Both the position numbers and the translations under genes were made by a program. The notes under the pieces are model-generated. The model saw only the letters and a program-made list of their open reading frames with translations. It ran no database searches and was not told the DNA's origin. Source: an uncultured Lachnospiraceae bacterium (lineage in GTDB: Bacteria > Bacillota > Clostridia > Lachnospirales > Lachnospiraceae). Taken from it: a stretch of 64,000 nt of DNA. Location: NCBI GenBank assembly GCA_934320845.1, contig CAKRFU010000007.1, positions 62,001-126,000 of the forward strand, read 5' to 3'. Below are positions 26,495-35,382 of the stretch, one piece after another. Within the stretch, counting starts at the first letter, position 1. Each line of letters starts with the position of its first letter.

Positions 26495-27679
26495 ATGAGG
26501 GGGTGTATTAAAATTTATCCTTTTAACTTTAAGGACTATTATCAGATTTTGCAGGTACATTATGATGCATCGCCTGATGTCATCAAAGCAGCCTATAGAA
26601 AACTTTGTACGTTGTACCACCCTGATGTAAGCCACAATCCCAACGAGGACAAGCGTATGCTCGAGATAAACGAGGCATACAATATTCTTTCAGATCCCGA
26701 TAAACGAACCGTATATCATAAACAATGGCTTGAGAACCGTACCATGCGTTCAAAAAATGTTTATCCTGCTGCCTCATTTAGTGGTTCTTTGACGAGTATG
26801 TCAGCAAAAGATATTCTTGACAGATTCTTTCACGCACTTCTCACTAAAAACTGGACGAATGCTTACTCCTGCCTTACATTAGAGGATCAGGAAAAATTTT
26901 CACTTGAAGAATTTAGTGCTTGGAAAGAAGCTGTAAATTCATGTTTTGAAATGCAGGACTACAGAATATCTTTTTACAAAAACTATCAAAAATGCCGTCT
27001 CGAGGGCGTTATTTACCCACAGGTTACAGAATTTGCCGTTGTAATAAACGACACCGATTTACAATTATCACAAAATTCACAGAATGTATCTCACAAATAT
27101 GTTGCTTATGACGGGAATTCGTGGAAAGTATGCCTGGGCATGCATTCTCTCAAACAGGCAACCTTAAAATTTAAGCTGATGGCAGCCAGGCGACAAAATT
27201 ATGACCCTGTTTTGATTTATAATAATGCCGTGTCAAGAAATGACCCTTTGACAGGATTGCTAAGTGAAAGAGGATTTTATGACGATGCATTTAAAGAGAT
27301 TGAAAGACACAAACGATACAACAATCCTGTATCATTTGCCGTTTTTCAGATTGACTGTGAAAAAACTGACAGAGAGATATACTGTCTTTGTCAATGTGCC
27401 AGCATAATAAAAACCGAATGCCGCATAAACGATATTATTGCCAGGCTCGGAAATAAGCAGATAATATGTCTGTTTGCCGAAACCAACGAACTCCAGGCAA
27501 CAGCCGCTGTCAATAAGTTTTTACATGCTATAAAACAGCGGCAAAGCGAACCTTTTACAGTAAACGCCGGCATTATGCAATACAACAAAGTTCATTCTCT
27601 TGAGGATACTGTTTTTTCTATTTCTTCAAATGTAAGCAAACAGAAAAACACCATAAAGATGAACAATATACACATATAA
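26495..27679 (+). CDS. J-domain protein fused to a degenerate GGDEF domain
   Basis: The 394 residues split into three parts. Residues 13-80 are a J domain (DYYQILQVHYDASPDVIKAAYRK, HPD at 42-44, YNILSDPDKR) that would stimulate a DnaK ATPase. Residues 105-220 resemble an NTF2-like alpha+beta domain. Residues 249-394 follow a GGDEF diguanylate cyclase in outline (NDPLTGLLSERGF, then AVFQIDCEK, then NDIIARLG), but the active-site loop is GNKQI instead of GGDEF, so catalysis is not expected. The start is uncertain: the frame opens at TTG 26480, ATG 26495 has no good ribosome site, and a strong GAGGGGGTG lies just inside, ahead of an ATT codon. No TM segment; cytoplasmic. I know of no characterised protein with this order. 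Confidence 0.82.
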   Translation: MRGCIKIYPFNFKDYYQILQVHYDASPDVIKAAYRKLCTLYHPDVSHNPNEDKRMLEINEAYNILSDPDKRTVYHKQWLENRTMRSKNVYPAASFSGSLTSMSAKDILDRFFHALLTKNWTNAYSCLTLEDQEKFSLEEFSAWKEAVNSCFEMQDYRISFYKNYQKCRLEGVIYPQVTEFAVVINDTDLQLSQNSQNVSHKYVAYDGNSWKVCLGMHSLKQATLKFKLMAARRQNYDPVLIYNNAVSRNDPLTGLLSERGFYDDAFKEIERHKRYNNPVSFAVFQIDCEKTDREIYCLCQCASIIKTECRINDIIARLGNKQIICLFAETNELQATAAVNKFLHAIKQRQSEPFTVNAGIMQYNKVHSLEDTVFSISSNVSKQKNTIKMNNIHI

Positions 27680-27691
27680 GGGGGACTAAGT

Positions 27692-29794
27692 ATGACTACA
27701 AACAAAAACGAAAAACAACAGACATACAGACTGCTTATTGTAAGTCTTTTTCTTGTCTTAGCAGCGTTTTTCTGCTTTTCACACAAATCATATGCAGCTA
27801 CAAAAAAAACAACATTAAAAACAACTTCGGCATCAATTTATGTAAACGGTACATATACAATATCTTTAAAGAATAAAATTAAAAACGCAACTTATTTTTA
27901 TACTTCAAGCAAAACATCTATTGCAAAAGTTTCCGCAAAAGGTGTTATTACAGGCCGTGGAAAAGGTACTGCAAAAATCAATGTACGTTATAAATACAAA
28001 GGTAACTTTAAACGTGTCGGCTCATTTAAAATAACAGTTAAAAAATCTTTGTTAAAAAATGATTATAAAAAAGTAACTGCTACAGTAGGTGATGTTCTTA
28101 AACCTTCCGATTATCTAAGCAGTGAAAACAAATCAGCTGAATATGAGATTACAAGCAGCTCATTACAAGTTGCATCTGTTGCCACAAGTGGTGCTATTAC
28201 TTGTCTAAAAGCAGGTACTACCTCACTTACTGTACATGAAATTTACAATAATAAAAATCGTAAAATAGGCAATATTGAACTTACTGTTATAGGTGCATCA
28301 CTTCGCACCAACTACTTTAAAATTGCCTATCTCAACACTCTTCCATTAGATGAAATCGTTGAGAACACCGATGAAAATGCAATCTATTCTTTAGTATCTG
28401 ATTCCACAGATATACACAAATATCTTGATTTATCAAATAGTGGCATTATATCAACCGTCACCGGAAACAGTGTTAAAAACTTTAACATAACTATGATAGA
28501 GACAAAATTTACAGGTGAGACCAGAACTATCGGAACATTTGAACTTGAACTCACAAATGAACCGTTCATATCAGAAGCCAACCAATCCATTAAAATAGGT
28601 CTTGGTGCAACTCTGTCGCTCTCTGATTATGAAGGAATTAACATAACCAACCAGCGCTCAGGTGCAACTTATTCATTTAAATCAAAAGATACAAGCATTA
28701 TCTCAAATGATATGGTTGCGACAAAATACGGAACAACTACCGTAGAAATAGAGGAAACCTATCTCAACAAAGTTACCACTCTCGACGAGACAGTAGAAGT
28801 TACCGTAACCACAGCTTCAATAAAAAAAGAACTCAACTTAAACGGATTTACTACAATGGTCGATGGTGATATTTACGGTAATTTTCCGGTTGACTGCCGT
28901 GACCATACAAAAACATATCATTATGAATCAGCAGACACTTCAATCTGTACTGTAACAACAGGTGGCACAGATGCAGACCAGGATTACCTTGTAATCTCTC
29001 CTTTAAAAGTCGGAGTAACTTCAATTTCTGTATTTGAAACAATTACTGGAACATCGACAAAAGAAAGAGTCGGAAGCTTCAAAGTAACAGTCAAAGAAGA
29101 TACAAGTGAACTGCCAAATATATCAAAATTAAAGGCAAGTGACATTATAAGAAACATATCATTTACACACAATAACAAAACCGTAAACGGTGTAATCAGT
29201 GATACAAATCTTACATGTAACTTCTATAATGCCAGCGGCGGATTTATTGACTACGGTACAAAATTTTCAGATATAACACGTGGAAGTTTTACTATGATAC
29301 TTAAGAAATCAAAATATATTATTAAAAACGCTGAATCAAGCAACGGCGGCACTGTTTGGACATTTACAATAGACCTCGGTGACGCTGGCCACACACTTGT
29401 AAACGTTCCGGTAATATTAATTGCTTCCAGACTCGATCCGAGCACATTTATTGATAATATTGTTGTAAAACTCGGACCAACAACAAATAAAATAACTGAA
29501 ATTGGTACAACTGGTACTTTATTTACTACACAGTTTACAGCAGCACAATATGTAGCAGCCGGAGCAACTGAGTACAGCAGCAATTATGCGACAAAAGTTC
29601 CTCTGAGCAGTCTTACAAATGTTAGTTGTCAGGTAAACCAGAAAACTTATAATCGAATCAATACACCTACAGCAAATGCAGCAGTAAAGAAAATAAGCAC
29701 TCCTGTTACAAATGACAACAAAACATGGACATTTAACGTAGAATTTGAAGATGGTACAACACAGGCTTACACTGTATTATTAGGATTAAAATAA
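27692..29794 (+). CDS. secreted multi-domain Ig-like (Big_2-type) surface protein
   Basis: The 700-residue protein has a signal peptide (hydrophobic 14-31, cleavage after SYA). About five Ig-like modules follow; the first is a clear Big_2 domain (YTSSKTSIAKVSAKGVITGRG, then GTAKINV), and later ones are more diverged (SLQVASVATSGAITCLKAGTTSLTV appears in the second). The C-terminal 220 residues are of another type, with a KTWTFNVEFEDGTTQAYTV ending. There is no LPXTG or terminal TM helix, so retention at the surface would need another mechanism. GGGGGACTAAGT precedes the ATG. The gene lies 12 nt after the J-domain gene and 18 nt before tmk, so it sits inside a housekeeping transcription unit. 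Confidence 0.83.
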   Translation: MTTNKNEKQQTYRLLIVSLFLVLAAFFCFSHKSYAATKKTTLKTTSASIYVNGTYTISLKNKIKNATYFYTSSKTSIAKVSAKGVITGRGKGTAKINVRYKYKGNFKRVGSFKITVKKSLLKNDYKKVTATVGDVLKPSDYLSSENKSAEYEITSSSLQVASVATSGAITCLKAGTTSLTVHEIYNNKNRKIGNIELTVIGASLRTNYFKIAYLNTLPLDEIVENTDENAIYSLVSDSTDIHKYLDLSNSGIISTVTGNSVKNFNITMIETKFTGETRTIGTFELELTNEPFISEANQSIKIGLGATLSLSDYEGINITNQRSGATYSFKSKDTSIISNDMVATKYGTTTVEIEETYLNKVTTLDETVEVTVTTASIKKELNLNGFTTMVDGDIYGNFPVDCRDHTKTYHYESADTSICTVTTGGTDADQDYLVISPLKVGVTSISVFETITGTSTKERVGSFKVTVKEDTSELPNISKLKASDIIRNISFTHNNKTVNGVISDTNLTCNFYNASGGFIDYGTKFSDITRGSFTMILKKSKYIIKNAESSNGGTVWTFTIDLGDAGHTLVNVPVILIASRLDPSTFIDNIVVKLGPTTNKITEIGTTGTLFTTQFTAAQYVAAGATEYSSNYATKVPLSSLTNVSCQVNQKTYNRINTPTANAAVKKISTPVTNDNKTWTFNVEFEDGTTQAYTVLLGLK

Positions 29795-29812
29795 ACTTAG
29801 GAGGCATATAAC

Positions 29813-30445
29813 ATGTCAGAAAAAAAAGGCAGCTTTATTGTATTTGAAGGCATTGACGGAAGCGGCAAAACAACACAGATAAACCTTTTAAAACAAAAAA
29901 TAGAATCACTTAATATAAAATGTCTTGAAACCAGAGAACCATCCGACGGTCCAATTGGTGTTATGATACGCCAATGTCTTACAGGCCGTATGCAGATGGA
30001 CGAAGCTGCTCTTGCCGCTTTATTTGCGGCTGACAGACTTGACCACATCAACAACGGCACAAACGGACTAAAAAGCAAACTTGAAAATGGAACTTCAGTG
30101 ATTTCAGACAGATTTGTATTGTCAAATTATGCTTATCAGAGTGTTAAAACTCCTATTGAATGGGTGATGAGTTTAAATAGTCAGGCACTGAAAATTCTCC
30201 GCCCCGACTGCCATATATTTATCGATGTATCTCCTGAAATTACACTTGACAGAATGGCACAGGGACGTTTTCAAACAGAACTTTTTGAAAACAAAACACG
30301 CCTCACCCAGGTTCGTGAAAAATATCTCGAACTTATAGAAAAACTCAGACAGACAGAAAATATAATTGTTATTGACGGAAATAACTCCATCGACAAAATT
30401 GCCACAGACATTTGGAAAAATGTATCATATTTATTCACCGATTGA
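29813..30445 (+). CDS. tmk: thymidylate kinase
   Basis: Phosphorylates dTMP to dTDP for DNA synthesis. The 210-residue protein shows the P-loop FEGIDGSGKTTQ, the TREPSDGPIG substrate segment, the DRFVLSNYAYQ (DR-Y) motif and the lid region near 150. TAGGAGG lies 10 nt before the ATG. It starts a block whose order (tmk-yaaR-holB-ricT-trmN6-rsmI) matches the Bacillus subtilis tmk-yaaQ-yaaR-holB-yaaT-yabA-yabB-yazA-yabC cluster without yaaQ, yabA and yazA. Confidence 0.96.
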   Translation: MSEKKGSFIVFEGIDGSGKTTQINLLKQKIESLNIKCLETREPSDGPIGVMIRQCLTGRMQMDEAALAALFAADRLDHINNGTNGLKSKLENGTSVISDRFVLSNYAYQSVKTPIEWVMSLNSQALKILRPDCHIFIDVSPEITLDRMAQGRFQTELFENKTRLTQVREKYLELIEKLRQTENIIVIDGNNSIDKIATDIWKNVSYLFTD

Positions 30446-30506
30446 TACATCATACAAATTTATGATATAATGAACGCATAAGTTAAGAAAAAGGAGGGAA
30501 TTATCT

Positions 30507-30947
30507 TTGGATTTAAAAATTACGCCTATGCAGCAGCTTCAGCAAATTGAACAGGCAGCAAAAACAACTGAATCAGATGGTTCCTTTCGCTTTACTTTGC
30601 TTAGTACCATAGAAGAACAGGAACTGCAGGCAACTCTTTTTACCATGATGGAAGAAATCACTCAACAGGGTGATAAACTTGGTAAACGCATGGATATAAG
30701 AGACATGAAAAATTACCGCCGGCTTATAAAAGAATTTATGAATGAAATAGCTACACATTCCCATGAATTCAGCCGCGAAAACTTTCTTGACAAAAAGGGA
30801 CGCCACCGAGTATATGGTATTGTAAAAAAAATAAATCAGACCTTGGATGAACTGGCCGCAGAACTTTTAAGAGAAGAAAAAGACCATTTGGCTATACTTG
30901 GAAAAATCGACGAAATCAGAGGTCTGATACTTGATATTATCACATAA
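30507..30947 (+). CDS. yaaR: YaaR family protein (DUF327)
   Basis: A 146-residue all-helical protein of the YaaR/DUF327 family, found in this position in Firmicutes between tmk and holB. Its role is not established. Recognisable parts are the central DKLGKRMDIRDMKNYRRLIKEF and the end DHLAILGKIDEIRGLILDII. Translation starts at TTG, 7 nt after AAGGAGGG; there is no ATG alternative before residue 8. Cytoplasmic, no TM segment. Confidence 0.85.
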   Translation: MDLKITPMQQLQQIEQAAKTTESDGSFRFTLLSTIEEQELQATLFTMMEEITQQGDKLGKRMDIRDMKNYRRLIKEFMNEIATHSHEFSRENFLDKKGRHRVYGIVKKINQTLDELAAELLREEKDHLAILGKIDEIRGLILDIIT

Positions 30948-30983
30948 TTTACTTTCATAATTATAAACAATCGGAGGTTTAAT

Positions 30984-31973
30984 ATGGCAAACTTTAATGA
31001 CATTATCGGCCAGGAAAATATTAAAAAACATTTACAGACTGCTATCAAACTTGGCAATCTGTCACATGCATATATTATCAACGGAGAAGATGGCTCTGGC
31101 AGACAGACTTTGGCATCTGCACTTGCAAAAACACTTCAGTGCGAAAACCGTACTTCTGACGGCGATGCATGCGGTATATGTAAATCATGCAAACAGGCAG
31201 AATCACACAATCATCCTGATATTATATATATCACTCATGACAAATCAAGCATAAGCGTAAATGATATCAGAGAACAATTAAACAACGATATTTCCATCAA
31301 ACCATACAGCAGTGAATATAAAATATATATAATTCCTGACGCAAACAAGATGACTGAACAGGCACAAAATGCACTTTTAAAAACAATTGAAGAACCACCT
31401 GTATATGCTGTTATTATACTTCTTACAGAAAATGTGGACAGTCTTCTTCCTACAATACAATCACGCTGTGTAACACTTACCATGAACCCATTAGACAAGG
31501 ATGAAATTTGCAATTACCTTGTAAACAAACTTCAGATGGAAGATTCGCAGGCACAGATAGCAGCTAACTATTGTCAGGGAAATATAGGAAAAGCAATACG
31601 ATTTGCAAGTTCAAGTGATTTTATTGAAATGAAAAATCAGGTACTTAAACTTCTCAAAAATGTTGATTCAATGGATGTTCCTACCATTATGGACACAATA
31701 AAAGAGTTTGCAAATCATAAAAATGATATAAATGACTATCTTGATCTTATGCTTTTGTGGTACCGTGATGTCCTTATGTTTAAAGTTACAAAAGATGCCA
31801 ATCTTTTATTATACAGTGATGAATATTCAGCTATTTCAGAACAGGCAACAAAAAGAAATTACGAGGATATAGAAAATATCATAGCCGCAATTGATAAAGC
31901 AAAAGTTCGTCTCAATGCAAATGTAAATTTCGATGTCACAATCGAGTTAATGATTCTTGCAATGAAAGACTGA
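30984..31973 (+). CDS. holB: DNA polymerase III delta-prime subunit
   Basis: Clamp-loader subunit that helps place the beta clamp on primed DNA. The 329-residue protein starts with the AAA+ portion (FNDIIGQENIKKHL, SHAYIINGEDGSGRQT). The P-loop has Arg where active ATPases have Lys, as in other delta-prime proteins that do not hydrolyse ATP. C53, C63, C66 and C69 form the zinc module. AQNALLKTIEEPP is the conserved helix, and QSRC is the sensor segment. CGGAGG precedes the ATG. The beta clamp gene dnaN lies 26 kb to the right. Confidence 0.94.
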   Translation: MANFNDIIGQENIKKHLQTAIKLGNLSHAYIINGEDGSGRQTLASALAKTLQCENRTSDGDACGICKSCKQAESHNHPDIIYITHDKSSISVNDIREQLNNDISIKPYSSEYKIYIIPDANKMTEQAQNALLKTIEEPPVYAVIILLTENVDSLLPTIQSRCVTLTMNPLDKDEICNYLVNKLQMEDSQAQIAANYCQGNIGKAIRFASSSDFIEMKNQVLKLLKNVDSMDVPTIMDTIKEFANHKNDINDYLDLMLLWYRDVLMFKVTKDANLLLYSDEYSAISEQATKRNYEDIENIIAAIDKAKVRLNANVNFDVTIELMILAMKD

Positions 31974-31977
31974 TTTT

Positions 31978-32012
31978 AATTGCTGGTTACATCTACGGTG
32001 TGACCGGCAGTT
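31978..32012 (+). terminator. hairpin between holB and ricT
   Basis: AATTGCTGGT (31978-31987) pairs with ACCGGCAGTT (32003-32012) with two G-U pairs, followed by AATTTTATAT just before the ricT ribosome site. It may be an attenuator or a weak terminator inside the operon. Confidence 0.5.
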
Positions 32013-32034
32013 AATTTTATATATGGAGGAAAAA

Positions 32035-33195
32035 ATGATTTTAATTATAGGCGTCAGATTCCGAAAATCAGGTAAGGTATACTACTTTGACCCTACGAAT
32101 CTTGACATAAATAAGGGTGACCATGTAATTGTAGAAACTGCCCGCGGAATTGAATATGGTCTTGTTGTTCTCGGTAAGAAAGAGGTGACAGATGATAAAG
32201 TAGTCCAGCCTTTAAAACCTGTTATCAGAATAGCAACAAATGAAGATGATAAAATAAATGCCGAAAATGAAGAGAAAGAAAAAGAAGCATTTGATATATG
32301 TCTTGAAAAAATTTCAAAACATGGGCTTGAAATGAAGCTTATCGATTCTGAATATACTTTTGACAAAAATAAGCTTCTCTTCTATTTTACCGCCGATGGC
32401 AGAATAGATTTTAGAGAACTTGTAAAAGACCTTGCATCAATTTTCAGAACAAGGATTGAACTCAGACAAATAGGCGTGCGCGATGAGACAAAGCTTATTG
32501 GAGGAATAGGTATCTGCGGTAGACCTCTCTGCTGTCATACATTTCTCTCAGAATTTGCACCTGTTTCAATCAAGATGGCAAAAGAACAAAATCTTTCTCT
32601 CAACCCAAGCAAAATCTCCGGTGTGTGCGGCAGACTTATGTGTTGTCTGAAAAACGAAGAAGAAGCCTATGAATATCTGAATGAGCGTCTTCCTCATATA
32701 AACGAAAGCGTTTCAACTTCAGACGGTTACAATGGCACTGTACAAAGTGTCAGCGTTCTTAAACAGCTTGTCAAAGTCGTTATAACTAAAGAAAATGATG
32801 AAAAAGAAGTCAGAGAATACCATGTAGACGACCTTGAATTTGAAAAGAATGTAAAAAGAACATCTGCTTCACCGGGACTTACACTTCCAGATGAAGAACT
32901 TGACGAAAATGCGTTAAAAGAACTTGAGCAGATGGAAAAAGGTGATATTGAGGATCTTGCCGAAGAAAACGAGCAAAATAAGCCTAAAGCAAAACGCCAG
33001 CCAAAAAAGAATTTTAATAAACACAAAAAAAATTTTGAGCAAAAAGACAACCCTCACGATGCTTATCCTGAAAAAAAAGGCAAACATGGTAATCGTGAAA
33101 ATTATCATCACACACAAAAGAATTTCCGTCGTGGCAATGGCAATAATAACAACGGTGGTTACAGCAACAACTACAATAATTTTAAACCTGAATAG
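32035..33195 (+). CDS. ricT: RicT (YaaT/PSP1 domain) RNase Y-regulating protein
   Basis: The 386-residue product has the PSP1 domain with the two cysteine clusters CGRPLCC and CGRLMCC. In Bacillus subtilis RicT works with RicA and RicF, binds an iron-sulfur cluster and adjusts RNase Y-dependent mRNA maturation. RicA and RicF genes are not in the window. After about residue 270 a long tail follows, first acidic, then very Lys/Asn/His-rich, ending in Asn-Gly-Tyr repeats. The tail is probably disordered and RNA-binding and is longer than in the Bacillus protein. GGAGG precedes the ATG at 32035; an in-frame ATG at 32023 overlaps the ribosome site. Confidence 0.92.
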   Translation: MILIIGVRFRKSGKVYYFDPTNLDINKGDHVIVETARGIEYGLVVLGKKEVTDDKVVQPLKPVIRIATNEDDKINAENEEKEKEAFDICLEKISKHGLEMKLIDSEYTFDKNKLLFYFTADGRIDFRELVKDLASIFRTRIELRQIGVRDETKLIGGIGICGRPLCCHTFLSEFAPVSIKMAKEQNLSLNPSKISGVCGRLMCCLKNEEEAYEYLNERLPHINESVSTSDGYNGTVQSVSVLKQLVKVVITKENDEKEVREYHVDDLEFEKNVKRTSASPGLTLPDEELDENALKELEQMEKGDIEDLAEENEQNKPKAKRQPKKNFNKHKKNFEQKDNPHDAYPEKKGKHGNRENYHHTQKNFRRGNGNNNNGGYSNNYNNFKPE

Positions 33196-33204
33196 GAATT
33201 ATAT

Positions 33205-33960
33205 ATGAACAATAATATACATTTAAAAAACGGTGAACGCCTTGATGATCTGCAATTAAACGATCTGCATATAATACAAAATCCCGAAAAATTCTGCTTT
33301 GGAATGGACGCTGTATTATTATCATCATTCGCCTCAAAAACCATACGGACAAATGACAATGTACTTGACCTTGGAACAGGCACAGGCATTCTTCCGATAC
33401 TTCTTTCTGCAAAAACAAAAGCAAAACATTACAGTGCTCTTGAAATTCAGGAAGAAAGTGTTGATATGGCAAAAAGAAGTGTATTGCTAAATAATCTTGA
33501 TAAAAAAATTGATATTGTAAACGGAGATATAAAAACAGCTTCACAAATTTTTGGTGCGGCTGTTTTTGATGCTGTTACAACAAATCCACCATATATGAAT
33601 GACAATCACGGCATCAAAAACCCTGATATGCCAAAGGCAATCGCAAGACATGAAATACTATGTACACTTGATGATATAGCAAGGGAAGCTTCAAAATTAT
33701 TAAAAACAAGCGGACGCTTTTATATGGTTCACCGCCCATTCAGAATGACTGAAATTCTGTGCACACTAGCAAAATACAAACTTGAAACAAAACGAATATG
33801 TATGGTTCAGCCTTTTGTATCAAAAGAACCAAACATGGTTTTAATTGAAGCCGTAAAAAATGGAAAACCATTTGTTAAATTTGAACCGCCGATAATCGTA
33901 TATGATATTCCCGGTGTATATACAAACCAACTTTTAAATATATATGGAGGAATAGTATGA
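33205..33960 (+). CDS. trmN6: tRNA1(Val) adenine-37 N6-methyltransferase family protein
   Basis: A 251-residue SAM-dependent methyltransferase, orthologous in position to Bacillus subtilis YabB. Motif I is DLGTGTGILP, and the N6-adenine signature NPPYMND is present, with PKAIARHEI and the C-terminal PNMVLIEAVKNG typical of the TrmN6/YfiC group. The substrate in Firmicutes is assumed from Escherichia coli YfiC. It begins 9 nt after ricT and overlaps rsmI by ATGA. Confidence 0.88.
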   Translation: MNNNIHLKNGERLDDLQLNDLHIIQNPEKFCFGMDAVLLSSFASKTIRTNDNVLDLGTGTGILPILLSAKTKAKHYSALEIQEESVDMAKRSVLLNNLDKKIDIVNGDIKTASQIFGAAVFDAVTTNPPYMNDNHGIKNPDMPKAIARHEILCTLDDIAREASKLLKTSGRFYMVHRPFRMTEILCTLAKYKLETKRICMVQPFVSKEPNMVLIEAVKNGKPFVKFEPPIIVYDIPGVYTNQLLNIYGGIV

Positions 33961-34817
33961 CACAAAACACTTCCGAAACAGGAACACTTTATCTTTGTGC
34001 AACACCGATAGGCAATCTTGAAGATATGACTTTTAGAGTAATAAAAACACTTAAGGAAGTTGATTTGATTGCCGCTGAAGACACACGAAACACAATAAAG
34101 CTGCTCAATCATTTTGAAATAAAAACACCAATGACAAGTTATCACGAATACAATAAAATAGATAAAGCCAAATACCTTGTTGAAAAAATGTTAAACGGAA
34201 CAAATATTGCTCTTGTAACAGACGCCGGTACACCGGGTATTTCAGACCCCGGAGAAGAAATCGTAAAACAGTCTTACCAGGCAGGCATAACCGTCACATC
34301 TCTCCCCGGAGCATGTGCATGCATTACTGCACTTACTTTATCCGGACTCTCAACAAGACGTTTTTCATTTGAAGCTTTTCTTCCAACAGATAAAAAAGAA
34401 AGAAAACTCATTCTTGATTCTCTCAAGACTGAAACACGTACAACTATAATATATGAAGCTCCGCATCACTTGAAATCAACATTAGCAGAGCTTTATTCAT
34501 ATATAGGAAACCGTAAAATAACACTTTGCAGAGAGCTCACCAAAATGCATGAAACAATTCAGCAGATGACACTTGAATCTGCAATAGAATACTACAATAC
34601 AACAGCTCCTAAAGGCGAATATGTTATGGTTATAGAAGGTATTTCCCACAAACAACTTGAAGAACAATCTATTCAGGAATGGGAAAAAATAACCATTCAA
34701 GAACATATGGATATATATCTTACACAGGGCATGGATAAAAAATCTGCAATGAAACAAGTTGCAGCCGACAGAGGAATACCAAAACGTGAAGTATATAATT
34801 CACTATTAAATAACTGA
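33957..34817 (+). CDS. rsmI: 16S rRNA (cytidine1402-2'-O)-methyltransferase
   Basis: Adds the 2'-O-methyl group to C1402 in the ribosomal decoding centre. The 286-residue protein shows the tetrapyrrole-methylase fold: GTLYLCATPIGNLEDMTFR at the N-terminus, AAEDTRNT, LVTDAGTPGISDPGEE and SLPGACACITAL. Its start overlaps the trmN6 stop by 4 nt. It closes the tmk operon; its stop lies only 3 nt from the converging gene, with no terminator hairpin between. Confidence 0.95.
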   Translation: MTQNTSETGTLYLCATPIGNLEDMTFRVIKTLKEVDLIAAEDTRNTIKLLNHFEIKTPMTSYHEYNKIDKAKYLVEKMLNGTNIALVTDAGTPGISDPGEEIVKQSYQAGITVTSLPGACACITALTLSGLSTRRFSFEAFLPTDKKERKLILDSLKTETRTTIIYEAPHHLKSTLAELYSYIGNRKITLCRELTKMHETIQQMTLESAIEYYNTTAPKGEYVMVIEGISHKQLEEQSIQEWEKITIQEHMDIYLTQGMDKKSAMKQVAADRGIPKREVYNSLLNN

Positions 34818-34820
34818 TAA

Positions 34821-35225
34821 CTATTTTCTGTTTTTACTTTTAATGCAGGCGTGTCTGTTTTTTCTGTAAACAATCACGCCGATTAAAAGAGCATAGATTA
34901 ACAAATCACCGTTTTTATCCACAAAAAAATTATTATTCTGCTGTTCATCGTTATATTTTTCTGCTACTTTTCTAACAATACCATCTACAAACATTGTATC
35001 AGGAAGTTCATCAAACATTGGGCTGTCTTCATATTCGTATTTATCACACTCGTCATTTATATATTTTAGTATAACCCTTAACTCCATCGGCATAATATAG
35101 TCATACTTATATTCGTCTCCCTGTTCCATGCCACACAAACATCCGTTACCATTTAATACTTCCTCTGCCGCTAAAGGCATCATATTTCCATTCATATACA
35201 TTTCATTTAATATGTTTTTTTTCAT
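34821..35225 (-). CDS. small protein with C-terminal membrane segment, unknown function
   Basis: I do not recognise this 134-residue protein. Residues 1-105 are acidic and rich in Met, Glu, Asp and Tyr, with a CLC pair near 29-31 and a helical EYEDSPMFDELPDTMFVDG stretch. One TM helix follows (about 107-121, LLIYALLIGVIVY) and then a basic tail (RKNRHACIKSKNRK). This predicts a single-pass protein with its C-terminus in the cytoplasm. The ribosome site is weak (GATGGTG). It converges on rsmI with a 3-nt gap. It is coding-like in length and composition but could be poorly expressed. Confidence 0.55.
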   Translation of the reverse strand: MKKNILNEMYMNGNMMPLAAEEVLNGNGCLCGMEQGDEYKYDYIMPMELRVILKYINDECDKYEYEDSPMFDELPDTMFVDGIVRKVAEKYNDEQQNNNFFVDKNGDLLIYALLIGVIVYRKNRHACIKSKNRK

Positions 35226-35382
35226 AAAAATACACCATCAAATATTTTCTCTACATTATATGCTTAAGATTTTATTAAGTTCATTGCATTTTGCCCAAGA
35301 TATCCAAAAACAATCTTGCGTGTATGGTTTTTTCATACTATACTAATTTATTGAATAACATATTTTATTTAGGAGGACAATT

